DNA from: Streptomyces sp. LUP47B
GTDB taxonomy: Bacteria > Actinomycetota > Actinomycetes > Streptomycetales > Streptomycetaceae
Length of the DNA stretch: 64,000 nt
Assembly: GCF_001746295.1 (NCBI RefSeq)
Contig: NZ_MJAH01000005.1
Coordinates: forward strand, 411,318 to 475,317
Direction: 5' to 3'
Part shown: piece by piece, positions 1 through 7,529 of the stretch
Numbering within the stretch: the stretch's first letter is position 1
Layout: every line of letters starts with the position of its first letter
The notes under the pieces: generated by a model
The model's input: the letters and a program-made list of their open reading frames with translations, nothing else
Database searches by the model: none
What the model was told of the DNA's origin: nothing
Made by a program: the position numbers and the translations under genes

Positions 1-634
1 AGTGCTTCCCCTCGAAGTCGATGTAGTGCAGCTTGTCCCGGTCGATGAAGCGGCCGGTGGCGGCGTCGCGGATCTCGGCGTCGTCCTCCCAGCTGTCCCA
101 GAGCCGGCGCACGGCCTCCACGTAGTCGGCGGCCTCGTCGAAGAGGTCGGTCACCACCGGGCTGTCATATCCCTCGATCGGGGGGATCGTACGGCGGCCG
201 AAGTGCGCTGCTTCGCCCGGGCGCGCGGTGATCTGGACCCGCAGGCCCGCGCGGCCGGTGCTGACGTAGTCCAGGGTCGCGACGGCCTTGGAGATGTGGA
301 ACGGCTCCGTGTGGGTGACCACCGCGGTCGGGACCAGGCCTATGTGCCGGGTGAGCGGGGCGATGCGCGAGGCGATCAGGACGGCGTCGAGCCGGCCGCG
401 TACCTGGTCGGTGCGCTCGTCGGGGTCGAGGAAGTGAGAGGACTGCGGGCCGAGGCCGTCCTCGATGGTGACGAAGTCGAGCAGGCCGCGCTCGGCCTCG
501 GCGACCAGGTCGGCCCAGTATCCGGCGGTGAACAGATCACGGGGCCGGGCCACCGGCTCACGCCAGGAGGCGGGGTGCCAGCCGGTGCCGTCCAGGGCGA
601 CGGCGAGATGCAGTGGGGAGGGCGAAGGGGACAC
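1..634 (-). CDS. LLM-class flavin-dependent monooxygenase (NtaA/CmoJ type), partial
   Basis: The frame is open from a GTG at 634 to the window edge, giving 211 N-terminal residues; the 3' part lies outside the window. The last visible residues, LHYIDFEGKH, are the conserved segment of the nitrilotriacetate/alkyl-thio monooxygenase branch of luciferase-like FMNH2-dependent enzymes, where a KVRGPL-like stretch usually follows. The early IEDGLGPQ and GLVPT segments also fit the TIM-barrel fold. A purine-rich AGGAAGG lies about 9 bases before the GTG. It is the last gene of the sulfur locus and is preceded by its own Cys leader peptide (716-802). Inference: oxidative C-S bond cleavage of an N-acetylated S-alkyl cysteine, as for Bacillus CmoJ. 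The family call is firm; the substrate is a guess. Confidence 0.85.
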   Translation of the reverse strand, partial: MSPSPSPLHLAVALDGTGWHPASWREPVARPRDLFTAGYWADLVAEAERGLLDFVTIEDGLGPQSSHFLDPDERTDQVRGRLDAVLIASRIAPLTRHIGLVPTAVVTHTEPFHISKAVATLDYVSTGRAGLRVQITARPGEAAHFGRRTIPPIEGYDSPVVTDLFDEAADYVEAVRRLWDSWEDDAEIRDAATGRFIDRDKLHYIDFEGKH

Positions 635-715
635 AGGTGGGTGCCTTCCTGGGAATCCGTACGAGAGCGCCGGCCCGCGGGTGGGCAGGGCACGGCGGCT
701 GGGGCGGCTGACGGG

Positions 716-802
716 TCAGGAACAACAGAGCGCGGTGGAGACGCGCAGGAGATCGATGTGGGCCCGTGAGTGGAGGTGGGCGGAGCGGAGGGTGCTGATC
801 AC
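716..802 (-). CDS. Cys-containing leader peptide (28 aa) before the monooxygenase
   Basis: A 28-codon frame starts at GTG 802 and ends in TGA. It is preceded by AGGAGG with an 8-base spacer, a near-ideal ribosome site. The C-terminal core is HIDLLRVSTALCCS, the hallmark of the actinomycete short leader peptides found before sulfur-assimilation genes. Two consecutive Cys codons (TGT TGT) near the end suit sensing of Cys-tRNA by a translating ribosome. The stop is 81 bases before the start of the LLM monooxygenase, so it probably works in cis as a Cys-responsive attenuator. An upstream in-frame GTG at 811 overlaps the ribosome site and is less likely to be the start. Confidence 0.8.
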   Translation of the reverse strand: MISTLRSAHLHSRAHIDLLRVSTALCCS

Positions 803-858
803 GCCCGTCACCTCCTGCTTCTGGGCGCGCGACGGCGCCCGGCGGATCTCGTCGTGAG

Positions 859-1632
859 TCACAACACCGCACCCTGGTGGGATGTTCCTGGGCTGCGGAC
901 CAGGAGGACGGGCGAGCGGCGGCGCAGGGTGAAACCGATCGACTCGTAGAGCCGGATCGCGTTGACGTTGTCCGCCGCGGCGTGCAGGAACGGGATGTCG
1001 CCGCGCTCCCGGATGCCGGCGGCGACCGCGCGGACCAGGCGGGTGGCGAGGCCCCGGCCCCGGTACGCGGGGTCGGTGCAGACCGCGCTGATCTCGGTCC
1101 AGCCGGGCGGCCGTATCCGCTCTCCGGCCAGGGCGATCAGCCGTCCCCGGTCGCGGATGCCGAGGTAGGCGCCGAGTGCGATGGTCCGCTTGAGGAAGGG
1201 TCCCGGCCTGGTGCGGGCGACCAGGTCCAGGATCTCGGGTACGTCGTCGGGGCCCAGCCGTACCGCTTCGGGGGCAGTTTCGGCGCGCAGCGCGGTGTCG
1301 ACGAGCTGGACGCCTACTCCCCCGCCGACGACCTCCCAGCCGTCCGGGACCGTCTCAACGGGCTTGATCCGTACGGTGGTTCCGGGCCCGACGAGCGTGA
1401 GCAGGTCGGCCCACGCGGCCGGGTCGCGGGGATCGGCGAGGGCGGCGAAGGCGTAGACGTCGTCCGGGTAGCGGGCGGCGCGGCCGACGCGTTCGGCGAG
1501 GTGGGCGTGCGGGCCGTCTAGGGCGGCCCATACGGCGTTGTCGAGAACGGAGGTGTCGTGCGCGGAGGGCGCGATGGTGGCGGCGGGTCTCAGGGAGGCT
1601 CCGCCTGCGCGGAGGTCGGTCTGCTGGGCCAC
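859..1632 (-). CDS. GNAT-family N-acetyltransferase
   Basis: A 257-residue protein starting at GTG. The C-terminal half carries a GNAT (FR47-like) fold: the acetyl-CoA pyrophosphate loop DPAYRGRGLATRLV lies around residues 187-200, and NVNAIRLYESIGF near the C-terminus is the classic last GNAT motif. The N-terminal half is a less conserved extension. It lies 40 bases behind the ABC substrate-binding protein and in front of the leader peptide plus flavin monooxygenase. Inference: N-acetylation of the imported sulfur amino acid, the first step of the SnaA/CmoJ-type S-alkyl-cysteine salvage route of Bacillus. Without that context only 'acetyltransferase of unknown substrate' could be said. Confidence 0.85.
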   Translation of the reverse strand: MAQQTDLRAGGASLRPAATIAPSAHDTSVLDNAVWAALDGPHAHLAERVGRAARYPDDVYAFAALADPRDPAAWADLLTLVGPGTTVRIKPVETVPDGWEVVGGGVGVQLVDTALRAETAPEAVRLGPDDVPEILDLVARTRPGPFLKRTIALGAYLGIRDRGRLIALAGERIRPPGWTEISAVCTDPAYRGRGLATRLVRAVAAGIRERGDIPFLHAAADNVNAIRLYESIGFTLRRRSPVLLVRSPGTSHQGAVL

Positions 1633-1672
1633 GGAGGCGGAGTCCTTTCCTACCGGGTTCGCCGAGGACGGG

Positions 1673-2695
1673 TCAGGAGTTGTCGAGCGGCAGACCGGGC
1701 GGGTTGACCTCCGCCTTCGAGACGGCGTCGTTGGAGAGGTTCCACGCGGCGAGCCACTTGGCGTACTGGCCGTTGTCGATCAGGTAGTTGATCGCGTCGG
1801 CGAGGGGCTTGGCGAGGCCGCTGCCCTTCTTCGCGGTCGCGGCGATCAGGCCCTGGAGCGTCTCGCCGGCACCGGAGTACTGGCCCGCGATGCGGGTCGC
1901 GTTGGGCGTGCTCGCGGTCTGGGTGACGTGGTAGGAGGAGTTGGGGCTGGGGCCCAGGTAGGCGTCGATCTTGCCGCTGGCGAGGGCCAGGTAGACGCTG
2001 GGAGTGTCCTGGAAGTACTTGATGGTGAGCTTCTTGCCCTCCTTCTTCAGCTTGGCCTGCCACTCCAGCAGGATCCGCTCCTGGTTGGTGCCGGCGCCGA
2101 CCGAGACGGTCTTGCCGGCAAGGGCCTCGTAGTCGCCGTCGAAGCTCCACTTCGAGGTCTTGGGCGTCTCGAAGGCGAGGTCGTCCTTGCGGTAGGAGGC
2201 GAACTCGTACTTCTGCTTGCGCTCCTCGGTGTCGGTGATGTTGGAGAAGCCGACGTTCACCTTGCCGCTGTCGATACCGACGAAGAGGTTCTCCCAGGTG
2301 AACCGCTTGACCTCGGGCTCCAGGCCGAGGACGGCGGCGACCAGGCGGGCCAGGTCGGTCTCGGAGCCGGTGAGGGTCTTCTGGTCGCTGCCCACGAAGC
2401 CCAGCGGCGGGGAGCCGGAGGGGAGGGTGCCGGAGCCGATGACGAGCTTGCCGCTCTTCTTGACGGCGTCGGGCAGTTCGGCGCTGAGGGACTTCACCTC
2501 GGCGACCTTGAGCGTGGTCTCCTTGGCGGCGCCGTTGGACAACCGGCCCACGGTGACCGTGCCGGCGCTGTCGGTCGTCCTGGTGGCGGCGTCGCTGTCA
2601 CCGCCGCAGGCCGCGAGCCCGCCTGCGAGGCCGGCGACGGTGGTCGCCGCGGCGATGCCGCGTGTCAGGCTGCGTCGGGACGGGTGAAAAGGCAT
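1673..2695 (-). CDS. Polar amino acid ABC transporter, substrate-binding lipoprotein
   Basis: A 340-residue extracellular lipoprotein of the family 3 solute-binding type. The N-terminus has RR, a hydrophobic stretch and the lipobox LAAC with Cys30, so it should be lipid-anchored after cleavage. The body shows KLVIGSGTLPSGSPPLGFV (start of lobe 1), ETDLARLVAAVLGL, and NVGFSNITDTEERKQKYEF, all typical of polar amino acid binding proteins. ATG 2695 has AAGGA five bases upstream. It follows the permease and ATPase genes in one minus-strand operon. The ligand may be a cystine-like or S-alkylated cysteine given the leader peptides around it; that is an inference. Confidence 0.9.
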   Translation of the reverse strand: MPFHPSRRSLTRGIAAATTVAGLAGGLAACGGDSDAATRTTDSAGTVTVGRLSNGAAKETTLKVAEVKSLSAELPDAVKKSGKLVIGSGTLPSGSPPLGFVGSDQKTLTGSETDLARLVAAVLGLEPEVKRFTWENLFVGIDSGKVNVGFSNITDTEERKQKYEFASYRKDDLAFETPKTSKWSFDGDYEALAGKTVSVGAGTNQERILLEWQAKLKKEGKKLTIKYFQDTPSVYLALASGKIDAYLGPSPNSSYHVTQTASTPNATRIAGQYSGAGETLQGLIAATAKKGSGLAKPLADAINYLIDNGQYAKWLAAWNLSNDAVSKAEVNPPGLPLDNS

Positions 2696-2741
2696 GGCTG
2701 TCCTTAAGAGTTGGGAGAAACAGGAGTGGGGAGAGAGGGTT

Positions 2742-3521
2742 TCAGAGGACCTTGCTCAGGAAGTCCCGAGTCCGCTCGTTGCGCGGCCGGTCGAGGACCT
2801 CGGAGGGCGGGCCCTGCTCGACGATGCGTCCGCCGTCGATGAAGACGACCCGATCGGCGATCTCGCGGGCGAAGCCGATCTCGTGGGTGACGATGACGAG
2901 CGTGGTGCCGCTGGTCGCCAGGTCCTTGATGACGGCGAGCACTTCACCGACGAGTTCGGGATCGAGGGCGGAGGTCGGCTCGTCGAAGAGGATGACGCCC
3001 GGGCGCAGGGCGAGGGCGCGGGCGATGGCAACGCGCTGCTGCTGCCCACCCGACAACTGCCGAGGGTAGGCACCGGTCTTGTCGGCCAGGCCGACCCGGC
3101 CGAGGAGTTCGCGGGCCAGTTCCTGCGCCTGCGTCCTGGTGAGCTGTCCGGTCGCCACCGGGGCGGCGGCCACATTGTCGAGGACGGTCAGGTGCGGGAA
3201 GAGATTGAAGTTCTGGAAGACGAACCCGATGCGGCTGCGCTGGGTCAGGATGGCGCGCTCGCTGAGCTCCTTCAGCCGGTCGCCCTGCCGGCGGACGCCG
3301 ATCAGCTCGTCGTTGACGCTGACATGGCCGATCTCCGGCTTCTCCAGGTGGTTGATGACCCGCAGCAGGGTGGACTTCCCGGAGCCGGACGGGCCGAGGA
3401 TCACGGTGACCTCGCCGGGCCGCACGGTCAGGTCGACGCCGTCCAGGACCCGGTGGGTGCCGTACCACTTGTGCACGCCGTGCACTTCGAGCGCGACGGG
3501 GGTGATGTCGGTGACGGTCAT
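2742..3521 (-). CDS. Polar amino acid ABC transporter, ATP-binding protein
   Basis: A 259-residue cytoplasmic ATPase that energises the neighbouring permease. Walker A GPSGSGKST is at about residues 43-51, the Q-loop is in FVFQNFNLFPHLTV, the signature is LSGGQQQRVAIARAL, Walker B is VILFDEPTSALDPE, and the H-loop is VIVTHEIGFA. The ELSERAIL insertion before the Q-loop is common in this amino acid subfamily. The start ATG 3521 overlaps the permease stop as ATGA, so the two are translationally coupled. A longer in-frame opening upstream only reads through the permease gene and is rejected. Confidence 0.95.
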   Translation of the reverse strand: MTVTDITPVALEVHGVHKWYGTHRVLDGVDLTVRPGEVTVILGPSGSGKSTLLRVINHLEKPEIGHVSVNDELIGVRRQGDRLKELSERAILTQRSRIGFVFQNFNLFPHLTVLDNVAAAPVATGQLTRTQAQELARELLGRVGLADKTGAYPRQLSGGQQQRVAIARALALRPGVILFDEPTSALDPELVGEVLAVIKDLATSGTTLVIVTHEIGFAREIADRVVFIDGGRIVEQGPPSEVLDRPRNERTRDFLSKVL

Positions 3522-4501
3522 ATCGCGGTCTCCCTGCGGACACGCGCCCTGAGGTCGGTGAGACCGGCGCGCAGTTTCTGGAGCGGGGTCGGCGGCAGGG
3601 AGCGGGTGGCGCCCCGGGCGTAGTACCGCTCGACGTAGAACTGGACGACGGACACGGCGCTGGTGAGGATCAGGTACCAGACGGTGGCGACCAGGAGCAG
3701 CGGCACGATGTCTCCGGGGTAGGTGGAGCCCATGGACTGCACGGTGCCGAACAGGTCGAGCAGGGAGACGTAGAAGACCAGCGAGGTGCTCTTGATGAGG
3801 CCGATGAGCTGGTTGACGTAGTTCGGGGTGATCGAGCGCAGCGCCTGCGGGAAGACGATCTTCCGGAACTGGTAGCCCTTCGGCAGACCGAGTGCCGAGG
3901 CCGCTTCGTGCTGGCCCTGGTCGACGGAGAGGATGCCGCCACGGACGACCTCCGCGGCGTAGGCGGCCTCGTTGAGGCTGAGGCCGATGACCGCGATGAC
4001 CATGTCGGTGGCGAGCCGGGACTCGTCGAAGGAGAAGAAGGCCGGCCCGAAGGGGACGCCGACGCTGAGCGTCTTGTACAGGGCGCTGAAGTTGTAGAGG
4101 AACAGCAGGAGGACGATCAGGGGAATGGAGCGCAGGGCCCACACATAGGTCCAGCTCACTGCCCGCAGTACCGGGCTCTTCGAGAGCCGGGCCAGGGCGA
4201 GCAGAATGCCGCCGAGGAGGCCCAGCACCGCGCTGTAGGCGGTGACTTCGAGGGTGATCAACAGCCCGTCGAGGACGGTCGGCCGCAGGAACCAGTAGCC
4301 GAACCGGTCCCACTGGTAGAACGGGTTGGTCACCAGGCCGTGGACGAACTGGGCCGCCAGAACCAGGACGACGGCGGTGGCGATCCAGCGGCCCGGTCGC
4401 CTCAGCGGCAGAACTCTCTGCGCCGAGAGGGGCTTTGACGGGGCGTCGGGCTGCGGCGGTGCCTCGGTGACGGACACGGCGGCACCTGGGGGTTCACTCA
4501 T
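3518..4501 (-). CDS. Polar amino acid ABC transporter, permease
   Basis: A 327-residue inner-membrane protein from ATG 4501 (MSEPPG). After a roughly 40-residue cytoplasmic N-tail come about five to six membrane spans. The start of the HisM-type domain is seen in LDGLLITLEVTAYSAVLGLLG, followed by ALRSIPLIVLLLFLYN. The EAA-like coupling loop is QHEAASALGLPKGYQFRKIVFPQAL. It is the first full gene behind the leader peptide at 4655-4804, 153 bases downstream of that stop. A further upstream in-frame ATG (4609) would add a Cys-rich low-quality segment inside the leader region and is not used. Confidence 0.92.
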   Translation of the reverse strand: MSEPPGAAVSVTEAPPQPDAPSKPLSAQRVLPLRRPGRWIATAVVLVLAAQFVHGLVTNPFYQWDRFGYWFLRPTVLDGLLITLEVTAYSAVLGLLGGILLALARLSKSPVLRAVSWTYVWALRSIPLIVLLLFLYNFSALYKTLSVGVPFGPAFFSFDESRLATDMVIAVIGLSLNEAAYAAEVVRGGILSVDQGQHEAASALGLPKGYQFRKIVFPQALRSITPNYVNQLIGLIKSTSLVFYVSLLDLFGTVQSMGSTYPGDIVPLLLVATVWYLILTSAVSVVQFYVERYYARGATRSLPPTPLQKLRAGLTDLRARVRRETAI

Positions 4502-4654
4502 GAGGGGGCTCCGGCGGAGTCGGGTTTCCCCTGTGCACGGCCAACACGGCGTACTACGACGGCAGTACGTGACGCTCGGGCACCGGGGGCTGGGCGGACG
4601 ACGGCACACCGCGAACGCGGCGTTCGTCAGAAACGCGGGGGCTGGGAAGGAAGG

Positions 4655-4804
4655 TCAGCCCCGACAGCGGGCACGGCCCGGTGCGGTACACAGTGCGCTG
4701 CTCACGCGGAGCAGATCGACGCTCCGGTCGGCCACGAGCACGTTCGTGTACGGCTGTACGCAGCCCGGGGAGCGGCGCGTGGCCGTCCTGGAGACTGCGT
4801 ACAT
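4655..4804 (-). CDS. Cys-containing leader peptide before the amino acid ABC operon
   Basis: A short frame ending at 4655 carries VDLLRVSSALCTAPGRARC, the same core as the other two leader peptides here. From ATG 4804 it would be 49 residues, with GGTGA about seven bases upstream; the exact start is uncertain, since a later GTG would give a shorter and more typical peptide. Cys codons lie in SALC and near the end, and one more in SPGC. It sits 153 bases before the permease. Inference: Cys-dependent attenuation of the ABC importer operon. Confidence 0.7.
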   Translation of the reverse strand: MYAVSRTATRRSPGCVQPYTNVLVADRSVDLLRVSSALCTAPGRARCRG

Positions 4805-5011
4805 GTCCGTCACCGTGCTCTTCCGGCCCCTGGGGCCACTCGCGCTTACCGAAACGTCATCCGGTCCGGTCGTCACCTGGGGCACCCCACCGCGGAGCGA
4901 GGGTTGCCGGTCAGCAAGCCAGGGCTTGTCGCTGACACTCATGACCGTTCTGGGCCGTAGTTAAGACAATTGCCCGAACGAATGTCAATCCGGGTCCATC
5001 AGGTGGAACCC

Positions 5012-5878
5012 TCAGGACGAGCGGGCGGCGTACGAGGCCCAGTCCAGGATCTGTACGGCGGCCCCGGCGGCCTCCAGGCCCTGGCAGTGGGCGTGGTGCC
5101 GGCGGGCGATGCCGTCGAGGTCGAGGTGGGTACCGAAGGCCGGGTGGGCGGTCAGACGGCGGGCGTAGGCCCACAGCGTGGGATGGTCGGCGATGCGCTG
5201 GACTGCGGCGGCGTCGAGGTGGTGGCGGTGCACGGTGTCGAGTTGCACCAGCGTGGCCCACAACTCGACATCAGCGGCGGTGACATGATCCCGGATCAGG
5301 TACTCGCGGTCCACCAGCCATTGATCCAACGAGCCCAAGGAGTCCAGTAGTTGTTCCAGGGCGGCGACACGGCTCACGTCGTCACCGCCCGCCGACCCGG
5401 CCTGCTGCGCGGACTGCGCGATCCCCCTGCTCATCCGCTCCACGGCCTCGGTCTCCGACTCCGCTCCGCACGGGTAGAGCGCCGGACGCCCGCCGCCGAA
5501 GTGCCGGGCCAGGTCGCGGGTGATGTCGGTGGCGTGGGTGCTGACGATCCGTCCCGACCAGTCGTCGCTGAGCACGGGTGCGACGGCCGCGCCGGTGTAC
5601 CGGTGCGCGCTGGCCTCGTACAGCGGGCGCAGCGCGGAATGCCCGCCGTCGGGACAGTCCGGGACCGGGTCCAGGAGGGTCACGGGACAGATGTCGTCGA
5701 GGCCGAGCAGGCTGTGCACGACGGCGATGCGCAGACCGTCCGCGCAGGCGGCGGCCAGGTGCAGCCGGTAGCGGCGCGGCACGGCGTAGTGGCCGCTGCG
5801 CGCGTCCTGTCCGATGCGGCCCCGGAAGGCGGGCGCGGGTCGGTCGGTCGTGTGGGCGGCCAGTGGTGTGACGGTCAT
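5012..5878 (-). CDS. Glutathione S-transferase C-terminal domain protein (ECM4/YqjG-like)
   Basis: A 288-residue cytoplasmic protein from ATG 5878 with GGGGAGAG just upstream. The order is a thioredoxin-like N-terminal domain (PRRYRLHLAAACADGLRI at about 30-50), a linker with ESETEAVERMSRGIAQ, then an all-helical GST C-domain with LGSLDQWLVDREYLIRDHVT and AADVELWATLVQLDTVH. The layout matches S-glutathionyl-hydroquinone reductases. The family's CPWA active-site motif reads CADG here, so the Cys is kept but Pro and Trp are lost. Actinomycetes generally use mycothiol, so the thiol partner is unclear. It has its own Cys leader peptide at 6035-6145, which links it to the sulfur locus. Confidence 0.8.
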   Translation of the reverse strand: MTVTPLAAHTTDRPAPAFRGRIGQDARSGHYAVPRRYRLHLAAACADGLRIAVVHSLLGLDDICPVTLLDPVPDCPDGGHSALRPLYEASAHRYTGAAVAPVLSDDWSGRIVSTHATDITRDLARHFGGGRPALYPCGAESETEAVERMSRGIAQSAQQAGSAGGDDVSRVAALEQLLDSLGSLDQWLVDREYLIRDHVTAADVELWATLVQLDTVHRHHLDAAAVQRIADHPTLWAYARRLTAHPAFGTHLDLDGIARRHHAHCQGLEAAGAAVQILDWASYAARSS

Positions 5879-6034
5879 GACTCTCCCCGGGAGCGGGCGC
5901 GGACGTGCGCGCGGCGGAAGCGACGTCGAGCAGGCGGGAATGGGGCGGCGGCAAGGCCGTGGGGGCAAGGCTCACCCGTGTGCGCCGGACGGGGTCGGCC
6001 GGAAAGGCACAGTCGGCGCGGGAAGGGCGGCGGC

Positions 6035-6145
6035 TCAGCCCCGGGGTCCGATCGCGCTGCAGACACGCAGCAGATCGATGTGGCGGCGCGAGGTCAGAAG
6101 AGGCGAACGGACCACTCGGACGGTGACCGGTTCAAGGCGCCTCAT
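6035..6145 (-). CDS. Cys-containing leader peptide (36 aa) before the GST-like gene
   Basis: A 36-codon frame from ATG 6145 to TGA. It contains SRRHIDLLRVCSAIGPRG, matching the HIDLLRV core of the other two leader peptides, with one Cys codon (TGC) in RVCSA. The stop is 156 bases before the GST-like start. The arrangement fits a translated upstream frame that couples ribosome progress at Cys codons to expression of the next gene. Low codon-bias information in such a short frame leaves the start less certain than the core. Confidence 0.75.
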   Translation of the reverse strand: MRRLEPVTVRVVRSPLLTSRRHIDLLRVCSAIGPRG

Positions 6146-6209
6146 GTTTCCCTACCTGTTCACTAGGATTCCTTCAGTGAGTGTCGATCCGACCGGGAAC
6201 CACGTCAAG

Positions 6210-6237
6210 GGGGCCGTCCCGCATCGCGGACGGCCCG
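6210..6237 (-). terminator. Hairpin terminator after the amyloid-motif membrane gene
   Basis: A perfect 9-base stem, GGGCCGTCC pairing with GGACGGCCC around an 8-base loop, lies 19 bases past the stop of the membrane gene that ends at 6256. No long T-run follows, as is common in actinomycetes. It separates the two-gene pair from the leader peptide unit. Confidence 0.65.
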
Positions 6238-6255
6238 ATGGACGTTTCCGGTGGG

Positions 6256-6915
6256 TCAGCGGAGATGAGCGGTGTCGACGGTCGTGTATCCGGTGGCCGT
6301 GGCGGTCACCAGGATGTACCCGGGGTTGCCGTTGCGGTCGACGTAGCAGGTGAGGTATCGGGCGCCGACCACGGTCTGGCGCACGGGATGTTCGGCCACC
6401 GCCCGGCGGCAGTCGGCCCCGGTGGGAAGCTCGGTGGAACTCCAGGGGGCCAGTTTGCCGTTGCTCGCGACCAGGTACCCGCCCGAGACGTAGATGGCGT
6501 CGGTGGTCGTGCCCGCCGGCACGGGCGGGGTGCGGGTGAAGTCGTAACCGGTCGGCGTTGCCCCGGTGTCCGTCATGCGGAACCCACGGACCAGCGTCGT
6601 CGAGACGGAGGGCTGCGGGCCGGACAGCGCGGCGTTGGTCGCGAGACCGCCTCCCCCGATGATCGTCACCGCCGCCACGCCGGCGATCACGGGATGGGCG
6701 GAGGCCATGCCGAGCACCGGTCCGATCACGGGGATCGAGAACCTCAGGTGGGTGTTCTTCTGCGTGACCGTGGAGTGGTCGCCCGCGGTCACGGTCGCCG
6801 TGGGCGCGTAGTCCCGTGAACGGCGGTGCGTGGGTTTCTGCGGCGGCAGGTAGGTGTTGTGCTGTGTGTTGCCGTCGCCGGCCTGGACGCCGTTGGTCCG
6901 GCTGTTCCTCGTCAT
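6256..6915 (-). CDS. Membrane protein with N-terminal amyloid-like motif GVQAGDGNTQHNT
   Basis: No known enzyme family recognised. From ATG 6915 it has 219 residues (a GTG at 6954 would add 13 but has no ribosome site). Residues about 9-21 carry GVQAGDGNTQHNT, nearly identical to the C-terminus of the upstream gene product. A repeated polar Thr-rich stretch follows, then one long hydrophobic segment (IPVIGPVLGMASAHPV to IIGGGG, about residues 60-90) that should span the membrane. About 120 mostly polar residues then follow, with a Cys pair (ADCRR and LTCYVD) that could form an extracellular disulfide. Inference: cytoplasmic amyloid motif, one span, external sensor-like domain. It is directly downstream of its partner gene and ends at a terminator. 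Confidence 0.75.
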   Translation of the reverse strand: MTRNSRTNGVQAGDGNTQHNTYLPPQKPTHRRSRDYAPTATVTAGDHSTVTQKNTHLRFSIPVIGPVLGMASAHPVIAGVAAVTIIGGGGLATNAALSGPQPSVSTTLVRGFRMTDTGATPTGYDFTRTPPVPAGTTTDAIYVSGGYLVASNGKLAPWSSTELPTGADCRRAVAEHPVRQTVVGARYLTCYVDRNGNPGYILVTATATGYTTVDTAHLR

Positions 6916-6954
6916 CGTGGTGCTTTCTGCGGCCCGTGGGTGTCGGTCGGGCAC

Positions 6955-7329
6955 CTAACCGAACGTGTTGTGCTGGGTGTTGCCGTCGCCGACCTGCACG
7001 CCTCGGGCCTCCCGCAGATCGACCCGGTACCTCGCGCGCGGGCCCGCGTCCGGGTCGATCAGGGCCAACAGCCGCTGGGCGTGCTCCATCACCTCGGCGT
7101 CGACGGCACCGGCCATGACGAGATCGTGGGCGAGCCCTTCGGCCGACCCGCTCGGCCGGCGTTCCAGCAGCTCGATGCGCTCCAGGGCCCCGGGCCTGCC
7201 CGTGAGCCGCCGGACGAGGGCCTGCTTCAGCGCGGCGTAGCTGTCGGAGACCGCGGATGAGGCGGCACCGCTCAGACCGGCGCCCACCCCCGCGGTCAGG
7301 GCCTGCGCCACCAGTGTCCCCGGATCCAT
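6955..7329 (-). CDS. Small putative effector with C-terminal amyloid-like motif
   Basis: A 124-residue protein of no recognised enzyme family. ATG 7329 has GGAGG seven bases upstream. The N-terminus MDPGTLVAQALTAGVGAGL is Gly/Ala-rich and amphipathic or hydrophobic, followed by a helical AVSDSYAALKQALVRRL segment. This is reminiscent of the pore-forming helical (HeLo/Bell-like) domains that head amyloid-controlled death effectors. The extreme C-terminus is ARGVQVGDGNTQHNTFG, containing a VQVG tetrad like the RHIM core (V/I-Q-V/I/L-G). The motif is shared with the next gene, 39 bases downstream. Inference: a cytosolic effector switched by templated amyloid folding from the membrane partner. 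Confidence 0.75.
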   Translation of the reverse strand: MDPGTLVAQALTAGVGAGLSGAASSAVSDSYAALKQALVRRLTGRPGALERIELLERRPSGSAEGLAHDLVMAGAVDAEVMEHAQRLLALIDPDAGPRARYRVDLREARGVQVGDGNTQHNTFG

Positions 7330-7529
7330 TCACGCACCTCCGCACGGCTTCCCCGGCGTCACACGGCGACGATCACCGGTGTGACAACACGAGGAAGCTA
7401 TCGGCGGGTTGTCCGGGTCTTCGGGTCTTGACAGGAGTCGACGGATATCGCGTGTTCGGCGGCGGGACACCGCCGTTGTCCGGCCGTTCGATGCCAGGCG
7501 ATGTCGATTCGGCGGCCGGGCGATGCGGT

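Noticed and set aside
2..769. Plus-strand frame at the left edge
   Set aside because: Shadow of the flavin monooxygenase on the minus strand, which has clear family motifs.
7330..7529. Inverted repeat GTCACAC...GTGTGAC upstream of the amyloid-motif effector as a Crp-like operator
   Set aside because: The 14-base spacer is longer than for a Crp site and there is no second copy. Too weak to annotate.
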